64,000 nt of DNA from Pontibacter diazotrophicus (GTDB lineage: Bacteria > Bacteroidota > Bacteroidia > Cytophagales > Hymenobacteraceae), in assembly GCF_003367245.1 (NCBI RefSeq), contig NZ_QRGR01000004.1, forward strand, positions 124,001-188,000, in the 5' to 3' direction. Positions within the stretch are counted from its first letter, which is position 1; the number at the start of each line of letters is the position of its first letter. Shown one piece after another: positions 45,340 through 53,450 of the stretch. Both the position numbers and the translations under genes were made by a program. The notes under the pieces were generated by a model. The model worked only from the letters and a program-made list of their open reading frames with translations, had not been told where the DNA came from and did not search any database.

Positions 45340-46281
45340 ATGTCAGCTAACACACCTGAAAAACGAAGCAACAGAAAGCTTTTGATTGGTGGCCTGCTCG
45401 TCGTCCTGATCAGCATTAATGGTATTCTAATTTATATGAACTACCAGAAAAAAGAGAAGACGGAAGAGCAAGCCGAGGTTATCCGCGTTAAAAACAATGA
45501 ACTGGAGAACCAGATTAAGGTTTACGAAGCCCTTAAAGCCGACTTTGAGCGCCAAAGCCAGGAACTACAGGCAATGGGCCTTGAGAATGACTCCCTGGAA
45601 ACTCAAATCGCCGCTATTGGTGCTGACCTGGATGAACTGCGTGGCTTCAGAAAGCGCAGCTACAGCTTAGCAGATCAGCGCCGTTTCCGTGACAGAGCTT
45701 CGGCTTTTGAGCAACAACTGAAGCAGAAAGACGAGGAAATCGTACAACTGAAATCAGACAATGAAGTATTGTTCACAGAGAACACTGAATTGAAGTCAAC
45801 TCAAAACCAGCTGTCAGATAGCCTGGTAACTTTCAAAACCAGCAACCGGGATCTGAACGAGAAAGTGAAGTTAGCTTCAAAACTAGAGGCGCAAAACATG
45901 AACGTGAACATCATTAACCAGCGTGGTAAAGAGAAAGAAGATAATGATAATGAGTTCCGGGCGAAGCGTGTAGACAAGATTCGGGTAATCTTTAACCTTG
46001 CGAAGAATGATGTAGCTGCCAAAGAGCCAAAGACTGTGTATATGCGTTTGATTGAGCCTGACGGAGCAGCACTCTATAACCTAGCCACAGGCTCTGGTTC
46101 CTTTCAGATAGACGGAGAAAATATGTATTTTACTGCCAAGCGCGATTTCGTATTCGATAACACGCAACAGCAACTAAGCTTTACTTATGACAAAAACGCC
46201 GAATATAAAAAAGGCCAGCATGTAGTAGAGCTTTATACAGATGGTTTCATGATCGGAAAGTCTTCTTTTGTTTTGAAATAG
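45340..46281 (+). CDS. Membrane-anchored coiled-coil protein of unknown function
   Basis: A 313-residue protein not assigned to a known family. Residues 1-12 are polar and basic, residues 13-32 form one transmembrane helix (KLLIGGLLVVLISINGILIY), and residues 35-200 are a long heptad-rich coiled coil (EQAEVIRVKNNELENQIKVY onward). Residues 205-313 look like a compact beta domain (DKIRVIFNLAKND, KTVYMRLIEPDG, GQHVVELYTDGFMIGKSSF). The single N-terminal helix without a cleavage site suggests an inner-membrane anchor with the rest in the periplasm. The length of the coiled coil would suit a spacer or cell-division-associated role, but this is not shown. It is followed by a 28-bp stem terminator. 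Confidence 0.7.
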   Translation: MSANTPEKRSNRKLLIGGLLVVLISINGILIYMNYQKKEKTEEQAEVIRVKNNELENQIKVYEALKADFERQSQELQAMGLENDSLETQIAAIGADLDELRGFRKRSYSLADQRRFRDRASAFEQQLKQKDEEIVQLKSDNEVLFTENTELKSTQNQLSDSLVTFKTSNRDLNEKVKLASKLEAQNMNVNIINQRGKEKEDNDNEFRAKRVDKIRVIFNLAKNDVAAKEPKTVYMRLIEPDGAALYNLATGSGSFQIDGENMYFTAKRDFVFDNTQQQLSFTYDKNAEYKKGQHVVELYTDGFMIGKSSFVLK

Positions 46282-46299
46282 GCTTCTCCATCAGCATCA

Positions 46300-46359
46300 C
46301 ATAAAAAGGCCCCTGCCATACGGCAGGGGCCTTTTTATGTGATGCTGATTCTAGTATAA
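46300..46359. terminator. Bidirectional terminator, 28-bp perfect stem
   Basis: The left arm at 46300-46327 and the right arm at 46332-46359 are perfectly complementary over 28 bp with a 4-nt loop ATAC. The GC core is GGCCCCTGCC, flanked by AAAAA/TTTTT on either side. It lies between the convergent coiled-coil gene and cphA. Confidence 0.96.
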
Positions 46360-46380
46360 AGCCATGTTAGTTCATTGATG

Positions 46381-49008
46381 TCACTCGGTGAGTACTCTCC
46401 TGTCCTGTATCACTTTAAAGCTCTCCACCATTTTTACGGCCTCCTGTATGTCTTCTGTAAAAATGGATATGATTGATCCGGCCTCAGCATGCTCCAGGGC
46501 GTAAGCAATCGCCCGCATTTCTTCTGGTATAAGTTTTGGTTTTTTGTCGGGAGCGCTGTCTTCTATGCCCTGCATGAGAGGGGCTGTAATCTCTTCTGCC
46601 TTTTTGCCGCGTAAGTCCGCATCCAGGCGTATGATGATGTCATCAAAGATCTGCCCCGCTACCTGTCCCAATGCATACAAATCCTCCAGCCTTCGGTCTC
46701 CTACACCAGCAACTATGCCCACTTTCTTAGCAGCATCCAGGCTGTTGATAAATTCTCCAACCGCTTTAAGTCCGCCTACGTTGTGTGCGTAATCCACCAA
46801 CACTTCAAAATCCGGAAACTTAAAGAGATTCATCCGTCCGGGTGTTTTGCCTGGTGAAGGTATAAAAGTTCGGAGGGAGGTTTTGATGTTCTCCTTATCA
46901 AAATGAGAGATGTAGCCTGCCAGCAAAGCGGCCAGAATATTCTCTATGTTGAAACGGGCTTTACCACCAAAAGTCAGTGGAATATCTGCCACGCGGTCTA
47001 TTCTTATCTTATAGCTGTTTTTAAACAGGGAGATGTATCCGTTTTCATAAACAGCAGCCAGGCCACCGTCTGCAATGTGTTGCAGGACACGCGGGTTTTC
47101 TTCATTCATACTGAAGAAAGCTACTTTACATTCCAGACCATCCGCCATAGCATACACCAGGTCATCATCCGCGTTCAATATAGCATAGCCCTCTTTGCTC
47201 ACACTCTTTGGTATCACTGCTTTTACCTGCGCCAATTCCTCCAGCGTGTGGATGTCGCGTAAGCCCAGATGATCTGAACTCACGTTTGTGACGATGCCAA
47301 TATCGCACTGCTGAAAGCCGAGGCCAGAGCGTAACAAACCGCCACGGGCACATTCCAAAACAGCAAAGTTTACTGTAGGGTCTTTCAGCACGAACTCAGC
47401 ACTGAAGGGGCCGGTGGTATCTCCCTTCTCCAGCAGTTTATCCTGAATATAGATGCCGTCGGTGGTGGTATAACCAACCTGGAAGCCGTTCGCCTTCACC
47501 ATGTGCGCAATCAGGCGGGTAGTAGTGGTTTTACCATTGGTGCCCGTTACGGCTATTATTGGTATACGGGCGGGCTGATTGTGCGGAAAAAGCATATCGA
47601 TTACAGGCTCTGCCACATTGCGTGGCAAACCATAAGCCGGAGAAACATGCATCCTGAACCCGGGTGCTGCGTTCACCTCTAACACGGCACCACGCGTTTC
47701 ATTTAGCGGTATGGCGATATCGGTCGTCATTACGTCTATGCCGCAGATATCCAGCCCCACAAGGCCTGCGATGCGTTCAGCCATCAGGATGTTGTAGGGG
47801 TCCACCAAGTCTGTTACATCAGTTGCAGTGCCACCCGTGCTGATGTTGGCTGTGCTCTTGAGGTAAAGCGTCTCCCCTTTTTTCAAAACAGAATCAGTGG
47901 TCAGATTCCGGCTCTTGAGGATGCTACGGGTATGTTTGTCTATGTTGATTTTAGTGAGAGACTTTTCGTGACCGATACCCCGCTTCGGATCCTTATTCTC
48001 TTTGTTGACTAGCTGTTTGATGGTGGAGGTCCCATCACCGGTCACCATAGCAGGTGAACGCATGGCAGCCGCTACAAAACGCCCGTTGATGACAAGAAGC
48101 CTGAAGTCAGAGCCATCGATGTATTGCTCCACAATAACACCAGCGGAAAACTTCCGAGCCTCGGCAAAGCCTTTTAAGGCATCTTCAAGATTAGTTACGT
48201 TAATTGAGGCCCCTTTCCCATGGTTACCGTCAAGCGGCTTTATCACCACCGGGAAACCTAGCCAATCTACTGCTCGCTTTAGTTCTTCCTTGTCGTAGGC
48301 GGTGGTGCCTTTGGGCACCTGAACACCCGACTCACGGAGTATCGCTTTGGTTGCTCTTTTGTCTCCGGCTATTTCTACAGCGAAACAGGCTGTTTTACAG
48401 GTTAAGGTAGCCTGAATGCGCTTCTGATACTTTCCGTATCCCAGCTGGATAAGCGAATGGTTGTTAAGGCGGATATATGGTATGCCCCTGCTCACAGCTT
48501 CTGAAACAATAGAGTAGGTACTTGGCCCAAAAAATTCGTCTTCCCTGATTTCGTGCAGGCGTTTTACATCATCACTCACCTTATACTTTTCCCCTTTCAC
48601 AAGGGCCTTGGTGATACGCAGAGCGGCATAAGCAGCATACTCCCCTGCCCGCTCCTCCTGGTAAGAAAATACGACCACCATATGCCCCTCCTCATAAGCA
48701 GGATAGCACCGACCATAGCCACACTCCATACCTGCCATTGTCTGGAGCTCCAGCGCCACGTGCTGCACTACATGTGCGAATGTAGTACCAGCTTCCACCG
48801 TCTTGAAAAAGCCACTCTCCACTCCCTCTACAGAACGATGCTTCAGCAAACCTGGCAGCATTTTTTTTAACCTGGGAAGAACACCTGGAATGTCGTTCGT
48901 TAGTTTATGGCTGAGGGCTTCCAGTTCCAGTTTAAGGACAATGATTTTAGGATGCTTAACTGACCAGTAGTTTGGTCCGCGCATAACGCGCAAATCTACA
49001 ATGTTCAT
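46381..49008 (-). CDS. cphA: Cyanophycin synthetase
   Basis: An 875-residue enzyme that builds the nitrogen-storage polymer multi-L-arginyl-poly-L-aspartate from Asp and Arg with ATP. Three domains are visible. The N-terminal domain (about 1-160) begins VMRGPNYWSVKHPKIIVLKL. The ATP-grasp domain (about 200-480) has WLGFPVVIKPLDGNHGKGAS and LEVNAAPGFRMHVSP. The C-terminal Mur-ligase-like domain (about 490-875) has the P-loop IAVTGTNGKTTTTRLIAHMV and ECARGGLLRSGLGF. Length is standard for CphA1. No cyanophycinase (cphB) or isoaspartyl dipeptidase gene lies in this window, so degradation would have to be encoded elsewhere. No promoter element was recognised upstream. Confidence 0.93.
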   Translation of the reverse strand: MNIVDLRVMRGPNYWSVKHPKIIVLKLELEALSHKLTNDIPGVLPRLKKMLPGLLKHRSVEGVESGFFKTVEAGTTFAHVVQHVALELQTMAGMECGYGRCYPAYEEGHMVVVFSYQEERAGEYAAYAALRITKALVKGEKYKVSDDVKRLHEIREDEFFGPSTYSIVSEAVSRGIPYIRLNNHSLIQLGYGKYQKRIQATLTCKTACFAVEIAGDKRATKAILRESGVQVPKGTTAYDKEELKRAVDWLGFPVVIKPLDGNHGKGASINVTNLEDALKGFAEARKFSAGVIVEQYIDGSDFRLLVINGRFVAAAMRSPAMVTGDGTSTIKQLVNKENKDPKRGIGHEKSLTKINIDKHTRSILKSRNLTTDSVLKKGETLYLKSTANISTGGTATDVTDLVDPYNILMAERIAGLVGLDICGIDVMTTDIAIPLNETRGAVLEVNAAPGFRMHVSPAYGLPRNVAEPVIDMLFPHNQPARIPIIAVTGTNGKTTTTRLIAHMVKANGFQVGYTTTDGIYIQDKLLEKGDTTGPFSAEFVLKDPTVNFAVLECARGGLLRSGLGFQQCDIGIVTNVSSDHLGLRDIHTLEELAQVKAVIPKSVSKEGYAILNADDDLVYAMADGLECKVAFFSMNEENPRVLQHIADGGLAAVYENGYISLFKNSYKIRIDRVADIPLTFGGKARFNIENILAALLAGYISHFDKENIKTSLRTFIPSPGKTPGRMNLFKFPDFEVLVDYAHNVGGLKAVGEFINSLDAAKKVGIVAGVGDRRLEDLYALGQVAGQIFDDIIIRLDADLRGKKAEEITAPLMQGIEDSAPDKKPKLIPEEMRAIAYALEHAEAGSIISIFTEDIQEAVKMVESFKVIQDRRVLTE

Positions 49009-49323
49009 GAGTTGGATAACTGGGTATGCGTAACATGCATTAAATTAAACCATGGCAGGCTAAGCACCTGCTTCTTTATTCGCTGAACTCCGTTATATAC
49101 TTCAAAAGCCGTACAATTCTGTAACACTAATTCTGTTCTGGCAGAATTATGTTTTCAGCTATCATTGACCGGGAAAAAACTGGTTTTTGCCGTGGGTCAT
49201 TTTAAAGTTGAGTACGGGAGTAAGTGCCAAAAGATTAACTCGAATTGAAAATATGCTTGCGTTGCATATTTGCTGGCAACCTAACCGGATGGTAGAAAGA
49301 AAGGCTAAAGGATGTAAAACAAA
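49009..49323. other. Intergenic region between cphA and the tRNA-Cys terminator
   Basis: About 315 bp upstream of cphA. It contains no supported gene. A minus-strand -7 element of the form TAnnTTTG was looked for and not found, so the cphA promoter is unresolved. It has no evident repeats. Confidence 0.5.
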
Positions 49324-49350
49324 AAACCCTGCTAGTATATAGCAGGGTTT
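49324..49350 (-). terminator. Terminator of tRNA-Cys
   Basis: AAACCCTGCTA (49324-49334) and TAGCAGGGTTT (49340-49350) form an 11-bp perfect stem with a 5-nt loop. On the minus strand a run of six or more T follows. It begins 2 nt past the 3' end of the tRNA. Confidence 0.88.
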
Positions 49351-49352
49351 CG

Positions 49353-49423
49353 AGGTAACGAGCGGATTCGAACCGCTGTAGCAGCTTTTGCAGAGCTGAG
49401 CCTAGCCACTCGGCCACGTTACC
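49353..49423 (-). tRNA. tRNA-Cys (anticodon GCA)
   Basis: The minus strand folds into a complete cloverleaf. The acceptor stem is GGTAACG/CGTTACC, and the discriminator base is U, which is the identity element of tRNA-Cys. The anticodon stem CAGCT/AGCTG encloses the loop CTGCAAA with anticodon GCA, and the T arm has the GGTTCGAATCC loop. The 3' CCA is not encoded. It is flanked by a consensus promoter upstream (49443-49473) and a terminator downstream, so it is a single-gene transcript. Confidence 0.97.
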
Positions 49424-49442
49424 GTGTTGGTGAATGGGAGTG

Positions 49443-49473
49443 CAAACATACATAGAAAAACATACTTGTCAAA
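49443..49473 (-). promoter_or_regulatory. Consensus -33/-7 promoter of tRNA-Cys
   Basis: On the minus strand, TTTG at 49473-49470 is followed after exactly 19 bp by TATGTTTG at 49450-49443. This is the TTTG-N19-TAnnTTTG arrangement described for the primary sigma factor of Bacteroidetes. The predicted start lies about 13 nt before the mature tRNA end. Confidence 0.85.
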
Positions 49474-49505
49474 CTCTGTCGGCACTTTTTTGATGATAAA
49501 AACAA

Positions 49506-49532
49506 AAAAGCCCCGGTTTACCCGGGGCTTTT
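49506..49532 (-). terminator. Terminator of rpsA
   Basis: AAAAGCCCCGG (49506-49516) and CCGGGGCTTTT (49522-49532) form an 11-bp stem with a 5-nt loop. The minus strand continues with CTTTTTTG. It lies 24 bp past the rpsA stop codon. Confidence 0.92.
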
Positions 49533-49555
49533 CTATCAAGAAATGTACTTAAAAC

Positions 49556-51451
49556 TTAAGCATTGGTCTCATCATCAGCAGCTTCCTCGTTGCCTTCGGT
49601 CTCACCAGACTTCTTAGCAGCAGCAGCTTCTAACTTTTTAACACCAGCTTCTTTTTCGTTCTCCAGCATTTGGTTCTTCAAAGCAGAAAGTGCATCCAGG
49701 TCACCAAGTGTTGACTTGTCTACATCAGCCTTTGCTTTTGGAGCAGCAGCTTTCTTCTCACCAGCAGGAGCTGCACCAGGAGTAGCTTTCTTAGTAGCTC
49801 TGGCCGTTCTAGCAGCATCCACCTCTGAGTGAGAGGCAGTGTGAGAAAGAATGATTTTACGATCTTCCTTAGAGAATTCAGTTACTCTGAAGTCAAGGCT
49901 CTCACCTGCTTCAACAGTAGAACCGTCTTCTTTCGTTAAACCTTTCGGGAAAGCGAAACCTTCGATACCGTATGGCAACTCTAAAGTAGCGCCTCTGTCT
50001 GATTTCTCAAGTACAGTAGCTCTGTGTACAGAACCAATATTAAATACAGACTCAAATGTATCCCAAGGGTTCTCCTCCAGTTGCTTATGGCCCAGGGCAA
50101 GTCTTCTGTTAGGAACATCAAGTTCCAGCACAACTACATCCAGGTTCTCACCAACTTTCACAAACTCCGATGGGTGCTTGATTTTCTTTGTCCAGCTCAG
50201 GTCAGATACGTGTACCAGACCATCTACACCTTCTTCCAACTCAAGGAACAGACCGAAGTTAGTCAGGTTACGAACAATACCAGTGTGCTTCGTGCCTACT
50301 GCATATTTCGTAATCACATCTTCTTTTGTCCAAGGGTCTTCAGTAAGCTGCTTGATACCAAGTGACATCTTACGCTCTTGTCTGTCCAGCGTTAACACAA
50401 CTGCCTGAACCACGTCGCCTTGCTTAATGAAGTCCTGTGGGTTACGCAGGTGCTGTGACCAAGACATTTCAGACACGTGAATAAGTCCTTCTACGCCTGG
50501 CATCAGTTCCAGGAATGCACCGTAGTCAGCAACGTTTACAATTTTGCCTTCTACTTTAGAGCCAACCTCTATTTCAGCAGGAAGAGCATCCCATGGGTGC
50601 GGCGTAAGCTGCTTCATACCAAGGGAGATACGCTTCTTGTCTTCATCAAAGTCAAGAACTACCACATTTACTTTCTGATCAAGGTTCAGTACTTCTTCTG
50701 GGTGGTTAATACGTCCCCATGAAATATCTGTGATGTGAAGCAGACCGTCAACACCACCAAGGTCGATGAACACACCGAAGTTTGTCATGTTCTTGATGAT
50801 ACCTTCCAGTACCTGTCCTTTTTCAAGGTTGTTCAGGATGGCGGCACGCTGCAGCTCAAGGTCTTTCTCGATAAGTACCTTATGCGATACAACCACGTTG
50901 TCGAAAGCGGCGTTGATTTTCACAACTTTCACTTCCATTTTCTTGCCTACAAACACGTCGAAGTCACGGATTGGCTTCACGTCGATCTGAGAACCTGGCA
51001 AGAAGGCTTCCACACCATGGATGTCCATGATAAGACCACCTTTTGTTCTTCTCTTCACAACGCCGTCCAGAATGTTGTCATTCTCAAGCGCGTCGTAGAT
51101 ACGAGCCCAGGCGCTAACGATTTTCGCTTTCTTGCGGGACAAGATAAGCTGACCGTTTGGATCTTCCTGGTCTTCGATAAACACTTCTACCTCGTCACCA
51201 ACTTTCAGCTCAGGAAGGTCCCTGAATTCTGAAACAGGCACCAGGCCATCAGATTTGAAACCGATGTTCAGAATCACATCACGATCAGTGATACCTACCA
51301 CGGTTCCTTTAACAACCTCCTGCTCCTGTACGGTAGTCAGGGTGTCGTCATACATTTGTTCCATCTCGGCTTTCTCAGATTTGCTGTAACCTGAACCGAA
51401 ACCCTGGGACTCAATCTTGTCCCAATCAAAATTGTCTGGAGAATTACTCAT
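49556..51451 (-). CDS. rpsA: 30S ribosomal protein S1
   Basis: A 631-residue RNA-binding ribosomal protein with six S1 (OB-fold) repeats between about residues 40 and 550. Recognisable repeat segments are GTVVGITDRDVILNIGFKSD, GIIKNMTNFGVFIDLGGVDG, GKIVNVADYGAFLELMPGVE and GIVRNLTNFGLFLELEEGVD, each with its 'GLxHxSD/E' counterpart. The C-terminus is a low-complexity Ala/Lys/Glu tail. S1 matters especially in Bacteroidetes because most mRNAs lack strong Shine-Dalgarno sequences. A TACTTTTG -7 element at 51560 predicts a leader of about 100 nt; a short GC stem (TCCCG 51519, CGGGA 51535) lies in it. Confidence 0.97.
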   Translation of the reverse strand: MSNSPDNFDWDKIESQGFGSGYSKSEKAEMEQMYDDTLTTVQEQEVVKGTVVGITDRDVILNIGFKSDGLVPVSEFRDLPELKVGDEVEVFIEDQEDPNGQLILSRKKAKIVSAWARIYDALENDNILDGVVKRRTKGGLIMDIHGVEAFLPGSQIDVKPIRDFDVFVGKKMEVKVVKINAAFDNVVVSHKVLIEKDLELQRAAILNNLEKGQVLEGIIKNMTNFGVFIDLGGVDGLLHITDISWGRINHPEEVLNLDQKVNVVVLDFDEDKKRISLGMKQLTPHPWDALPAEIEVGSKVEGKIVNVADYGAFLELMPGVEGLIHVSEMSWSQHLRNPQDFIKQGDVVQAVVLTLDRQERKMSLGIKQLTEDPWTKEDVITKYAVGTKHTGIVRNLTNFGLFLELEEGVDGLVHVSDLSWTKKIKHPSEFVKVGENLDVVVLELDVPNRRLALGHKQLEENPWDTFESVFNIGSVHRATVLEKSDRGATLELPYGIEGFAFPKGLTKEDGSTVEAGESLDFRVTEFSKEDRKIILSHTASHSEVDAARTARATKKATPGAAPAGEKKAAAPKAKADVDKSTLGDLDALSALKNQMLENEKEAGVKKLEAAAAKKSGETEGNEEAADDETNA

Positions 51452-51559
51452 ATTATTTTACTGCTCTCAAGTAGCCACCAGCGCAGAGCAATCAGCTGGT
51501 TTGGTTTAATTTAACATCTCCCGGGCTTTACACGCGGGACCATTCATTTGAATGAACTG

Positions 51560-51567
51560 CAAAAGTA
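51560..51567 (-). promoter_or_regulatory. -7 promoter element for rpsA
   Basis: On the minus strand this reads TACTTTTG, an exact TAnnTTTG match. Transcription would begin near 51553, giving rpsA a leader of about 100 nt, longer than the leaders predicted for other genes here. No -33 element was recognised. Confidence 0.55.
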
Positions 51568-51880
51568 ATAAATAAACATGATAATTACTATATCGTTCCA
51601 TATTGTTACCAGCTTTTAGTGAGGTTTTTAGCGTATGCAACTCAACTGATTGCTACGTGCAGGCATGGAGTGTAATGTGGTCACCGTAAACAGCTTATAT
51701 CAATTGCCACTCCCCGTTTAGCAGCGGGCTAACAGACGAATACCCGCAGCAGGACCTTCAGGTACTGAACATCAAAGAACAGCTACAGTCTGCAGAGCGG
51801 CAGAGAAACAACAGCAGAAACAAAGCCGCCACAGGTAGTAGTCCCCTTCACAAGCAGATAATAAACTGGCAGCTTGGGAA
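51568..51880. other. Intergenic region between rpsA and the HNH gene
   Basis: About 310 bp. The half nearest the HNH gene (51690-51884) has higher GC and an uninterrupted plus-strand frame of some 60 codons without a start codon, ending in TAG. The half nearest rpsA is AT-rich. No terminator hairpin for the HNH gene was seen. Confidence 0.4.
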
Positions 51881-52411
51881 TTAGGAAGTATCGTTTGAAC
51901 GAATTGTTTCTTCTTTCATACCAAGGTATGTGCTCCAATCCTGGTTGGAAGGGTTTAGGTGTAGTTGGAGAAAATTGAGCAGAGAAGGCCTTTTAGGCTG
52001 AGTCTTAAGCTTTAAACCCGCCTCTTCCGGCGTACGGTCACCTTTACGGGAGTTGCAACGCGAGCAGGCAGTAACCAGGTTCTGCCATGCTGTTTCCCCT
52101 CCTCTTGAGCGGGGCAGCAGGTGGTCCAGTGTCAGGTTTTTGGCTGTACCGCAGTACTGGCAGCTGTAGTTGTCGCGGCGCATCACATTATGGCGGCTCA
52201 GGGCAATGCCATAATATGGCACACGCACATAGCGCTGCAAACGGATAACAGAGGGAATGGGATAAACAGTACTGACGGTATGCAGGAAATGGCCTTCCGC
52301 CTTAGAAATCATCTCGGCTTTTTCCAGGTACACAAGCAGGAATGCCCGCTGCACCGAGCAGATGGCAATGGCACTGAAGTCTTGATTAAGGATGAGTACT
52401 TTGTCTTTCAT
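51881..52411 (-). CDS. HNH endonuclease
   Basis: A protein of about 176 residues with a C-terminal HNH nuclease domain. The zinc-binding pairs are CQYC and CSRC, bracketing LTLDHLLPRSRGGETAWQNL, which holds the catalytic His and Asn. The N-terminal half begins KVLILNQDFSAIAICSVQRAF, the usual start of a chromosomal HNH family found throughout Bacteroidetes. The start at 52411 (MKDKVLIL) fits that family; an upstream ATG at 52450 would add 13 basic residues. These stand-alone proteins are not linked to introns or restriction genes here. Their role is unknown. Confidence 0.85.
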   Translation of the reverse strand: MKDKVLILNQDFSAIAICSVQRAFLLVYLEKAEMISKAEGHFLHTVSTVYPIPSVIRLQRYVRVPYYGIALSRHNVMRRDNYSCQYCGTAKNLTLDHLLPRSRGGETAWQNLVTACSRCNSRKGDRTPEEAGLKLKTQPKRPSLLNFLQLHLNPSNQDWSTYLGMKEETIRSNDTS

Positions 52412-52496
52412 GGCCGCACGTAAAGAGCTTCTGCTCAACTTGTACGGCATAATTTACCTAATTATCGGCTAGCTTCACAAAAAAAATTAAAGCATT

Positions 52497-53273
52497 TTAA
52501 AGTAAAATTCTTTTTATGATGCGCAGTTGGTGGGTATATCGCTTCAGATCCTGATTGTAGATACCCGTATGATCGAGGGTGTCAATACGCACTTCTCCGT
52601 GAGCGTGCATGATTTTCTGTCCCTCCAGCATGATGCCCACATGTGTAATGCGGCCCTCAGCGTTAGAAAAATAGGCCAGATCGCCAAGCTGTGTCTGCTC
52701 AACAAAATGCACCTCCTGCCCGTGTGCTACCTGCTGGTAGGCATCACGCGGCAGTTGATAACCGCAGATGCCAAACACCTGTTGCGTAAACCCGGAGCAA
52801 TCTATACCAAACACAGATTTCCCGCCCCATAAGTATGGGAATTTAAGAAAGTTAGCAGCTACTGCTGCAAGCTGAACCTGCGATGGGCGAACATCAGCAG
52901 CAGAGGCGCGGCCAGCATAGGCATACCGTTCCTCATTTACTCGTATGCTGCTACCATCATAAAACGGTAAATAGCTGCCAATACCAATGGGAATCTGAAC
53001 TGACTTAATATGAATTAACTGCACCAGATCCAGCGCTCTGGCGTGAGATGTGGTCTTCCATTCGTTGAAGTATTCCGGTGTAACGGCAGTATGTTGCTTA
53101 AAATCAATCCAACCCCGGTAGCCGTCAGTGGCCAGCTGTATCTGCAGCCAGTTTACTTCGGTGTTGACTACTTCGTAGCTTTCGCCAAAAATTAGCTGCG
53201 TTACCAGCTCTGCTCTGTCAGATGTCTCGACACGCATCGGCACCAGGCTCAGCATGCAAATTCCGTGTTCCAC
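52497..53273 (-). CDS. NlpC/P60 (C40) cell-wall peptidase with N-terminal SH3-like domain
   Basis: A 258-residue peptidase that should cut peptide bonds in peptidoglycan stem peptides. The N-terminal part (1-60) is a bacterial SH3-like domain starting GICMLSLVPMRVETSDRAELV. The C-terminal NlpC/P60 domain has the catalytic cysteine in FGIDCSGFTQQVFG, the histidine in GRITHVGIMLEG and a further HAHGEVRID segment. The start codon is GTG at 53273, which gives the typical family N-terminus (ME-GIC). No signal peptide is evident, as in many bacteroidete homologues, so it may work on recycled muropeptides in the cytoplasm. It lies downstream of smpB behind a repeat-containing gap. Confidence 0.9.
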   Translation of the reverse strand: MEHGICMLSLVPMRVETSDRAELVTQLIFGESYEVVNTEVNWLQIQLATDGYRGWIDFKQHTAVTPEYFNEWKTTSHARALDLVQLIHIKSVQIPIGIGSYLPFYDGSSIRVNEERYAYAGRASAADVRPSQVQLAAVAANFLKFPYLWGGKSVFGIDCSGFTQQVFGICGYQLPRDAYQQVAHGQEVHFVEQTQLGDLAYFSNAEGRITHVGIMLEGQKIMHAHGEVRIDTLDHTGIYNQDLKRYTHQLRIIKRILL

Positions 53274-53280
53274 TTTTTTA

Positions 53281-53439
53281 AATTATGAATGATGAATTAG
53301 AAATTATGAATGGCTCCTAGCTGCACCGGTTGGGTAGTTTGAAAAGAGCCAAAGCTTAGAAGAAAAAGATCTTATAAGATACAACTATAAATTACACCTC
53401 CTGAAGCCATTCATAATTCAGGATTGATAATTCATAATT
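53281..53439. repeat. Nested inverted repeats between smpB and the NlpC/P60 gene
   Basis: Two pairs of inverted repeats are nested. The outer arms are AATTATGAAT (53281-53290) and ATTCATAATT (53430-53439). The inner arms are AATTATGAATGGCT (53302-53315) and AGCCATTCATAATT (53405-53418), perfect over 14 bp. The shared word AATTATGAAT also occurs twice on the left side as a direct repeat. The element is 159 bp long, has no ORF and looks like a small repeat rather than a terminator. Confidence 0.7.
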
Positions 53440-53450
53440 GCGCGCCAGCG

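Noticed and set aside
49235..49453. Minus-strand open frame with GNVAEWLGSALQKLLQRFESA
   Set aside because: It is a translation through tRNA-Cys; this kind of peptide is a familiar false gene call over tRNAs.
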